Assembly: GCA_949739085.1 (NCBI GenBank)
Contig: CATIYU010000035.1
Span: 1 to 5,142, forward strand
DNA: 5,142 nucleotides
Reading direction: 5' to 3'
DNA from: an uncultured Eubacteriales bacterium
GTDB lineage: Bacteria; Bacillota_A; Clostridia; Oscillospirales; Oscillospiraceae
The position numbers and the translations under genes are program-made. Shown here in pieces: positions 4,717-5,142 of the stretch; positions within the stretch are counted from its first letter, which is position 1; every line of letters begins with the position of its first letter. The notes beneath the pieces were generated by a model. The model saw only the letters and a list, made by a program, of their open reading frames with translations, ran no database searches and was not told the DNA's origin.

Positions 4717-5142
4717 TGCCCTTCTCCCTTCGCCATATACAGGATGATATCCTCCAGGTTCGCCCGGTCCACCACAGCGTCCCGGGGCATGTACTCCCGC
4801 TCCACCAGGGCCTCCACGCCGTAGGCCCCCACCCGCTTGCCGTGGATTGCCTCTTGGGGGATGTTGGGCAGCTGCTCTTTCGAGCATTTCAGGATGCCAT
4901 AGCGGTCCAGCAGCGCGTCCTTCTCCTCACACAGCACCAGCCTGCCCTTGTGGAGAAAGGCGATGTAGTCGCAGATGCGCTCCAGGTCGCTGACGATGTG
5001 GCTGGAGAGCAGCACCGCGTGGCCGTCCTCCGCGGCGAAGTCCGCGAACACCTCCAGCAGCTCCTCCCGGACCATGGGGTCCAGCCCGCCGGTGGCCTCG
5101 TCCAGGAGCAGCAGCCGCGCGTGGTGGCTCATAGCAGCGGCA
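4713..5142 (-). CDS. ABC transporter ATP-binding protein, 5'-truncated by window edge
   Basis: The C-terminal part (about 142 residues) of an ATPase subunit that would energise the adjacent permease. Visible parts, counted from the Met at 5132, are Walker B with catalytic Glu in LLLLDEATGGLDP (7-19, D11 and E12), the D-loop GLD (16-18), and the switch histidine in SSHIVSDLE (43-51, H45). A C-terminal extension ends in LEDIILYMAKGEGQ, typical of YtrB/BcrA-like exporters. Walker A, the Q-loop and the LSGGQ signature are off the right edge. The frame stays open through the edge (Ala-Ala-Ala before that Met), so the Met is internal and not the start. The variant DEATGGLDP, in place of DEPTSGLDP, fits this subgroup. 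It overlaps the permease by 4 bases (ATGA). Many such operons begin with a GntR-type regulator, but whether one is present here cannot be seen. Confidence 0.93.
   Translation of the reverse strand, partial: AAAMSHHARLLLLDEATGGLDPMVREELLEVFADFAAEDGHAVLLSSHIVSDLERICDYIAFLHKGRLVLCEEKDALLDRYGILKCSKEQLPNIPQEAIHGKRVGAYGVEALVEREYMPRDAVVDRANLEDIILYMAKGEGQ

Noticed and set aside
4717..4887. N-terminal extension of the permease frame to the ATG at 4887
   Set aside because: It overlaps the ATPase gene completely and is a Gly/Pro/Arg-rich shadow. The ATGA-coupled start at 4716 gives a normal permease N-terminus.

Overview
This window reads as chromosomal DNA from a low-redundancy, GC-rich member of the Clostridia, probably Oscillospiraceae-like (Flavonifractor or Lawsonibacter type). 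The gene order ylxM-ffh-rpsP-khpA is the classic Firmicutes SRP/ribosome-maturation cluster. The codons are GC-rich, and the Shine-Dalgarno and sigma-A promoter signals are strong and typical of Firmicutes. The genus is an inference from style, not from any database search. Every gene I can support lies on the minus strand, so transcription runs from high to low coordinates. The long plus-strand open frames are shadows of these genes.

Layout in transcription order: (1) 5142-4084 holds the end of an ABC transporter operon, with a truncated ATPase (its N-terminus is off the right edge) followed, by a 4-base ATGA overlap, by a six-helix ABC-2 type permease. (2) 4083-3882 is a 202-base intergenic region. 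It holds a 15-bp perfect bidirectional-looking terminator hairpin and an excellent extended -10 promoter whose predicted start point falls inside that hairpin. (3) 3881-2520 is a complete MATE-family multidrug/cation antiporter gene, followed by a clear intrinsic terminator (2507-2473). (4) 2472-2373 carries a consensus-like sigma-A promoter (TTGACT, 17 bp, TATCAT) with an inverted repeat just after the predicted start. It drives ylxM (GTG start), ffh, rpsP and khpA, which run to position 38. (5) At 23-1 a stem-loop follows khpA at the window edge; the next gene of the cluster (commonly rimM in relatives) would lie off-window.

The SRP cluster works as a unit. Ffh is the GTPase that binds 4.5S/6S RNA and signal sequences. 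YlxM is its small HTH partner. RpsP (S16) is a 30S assembly protein. KhpA is a small KH-domain RNA chaperone. The transporter genes upstream are separate transcription units, judged from the terminators.

I found no mobile element, CRISPR array, tRNA/rRNA or defence system, and nothing that amounts to a new system. The most interesting signals are regulatory: two promoters whose transcripts should each begin with a 5'-terminal stem-loop, one of which doubles as the terminator of the preceding operon.
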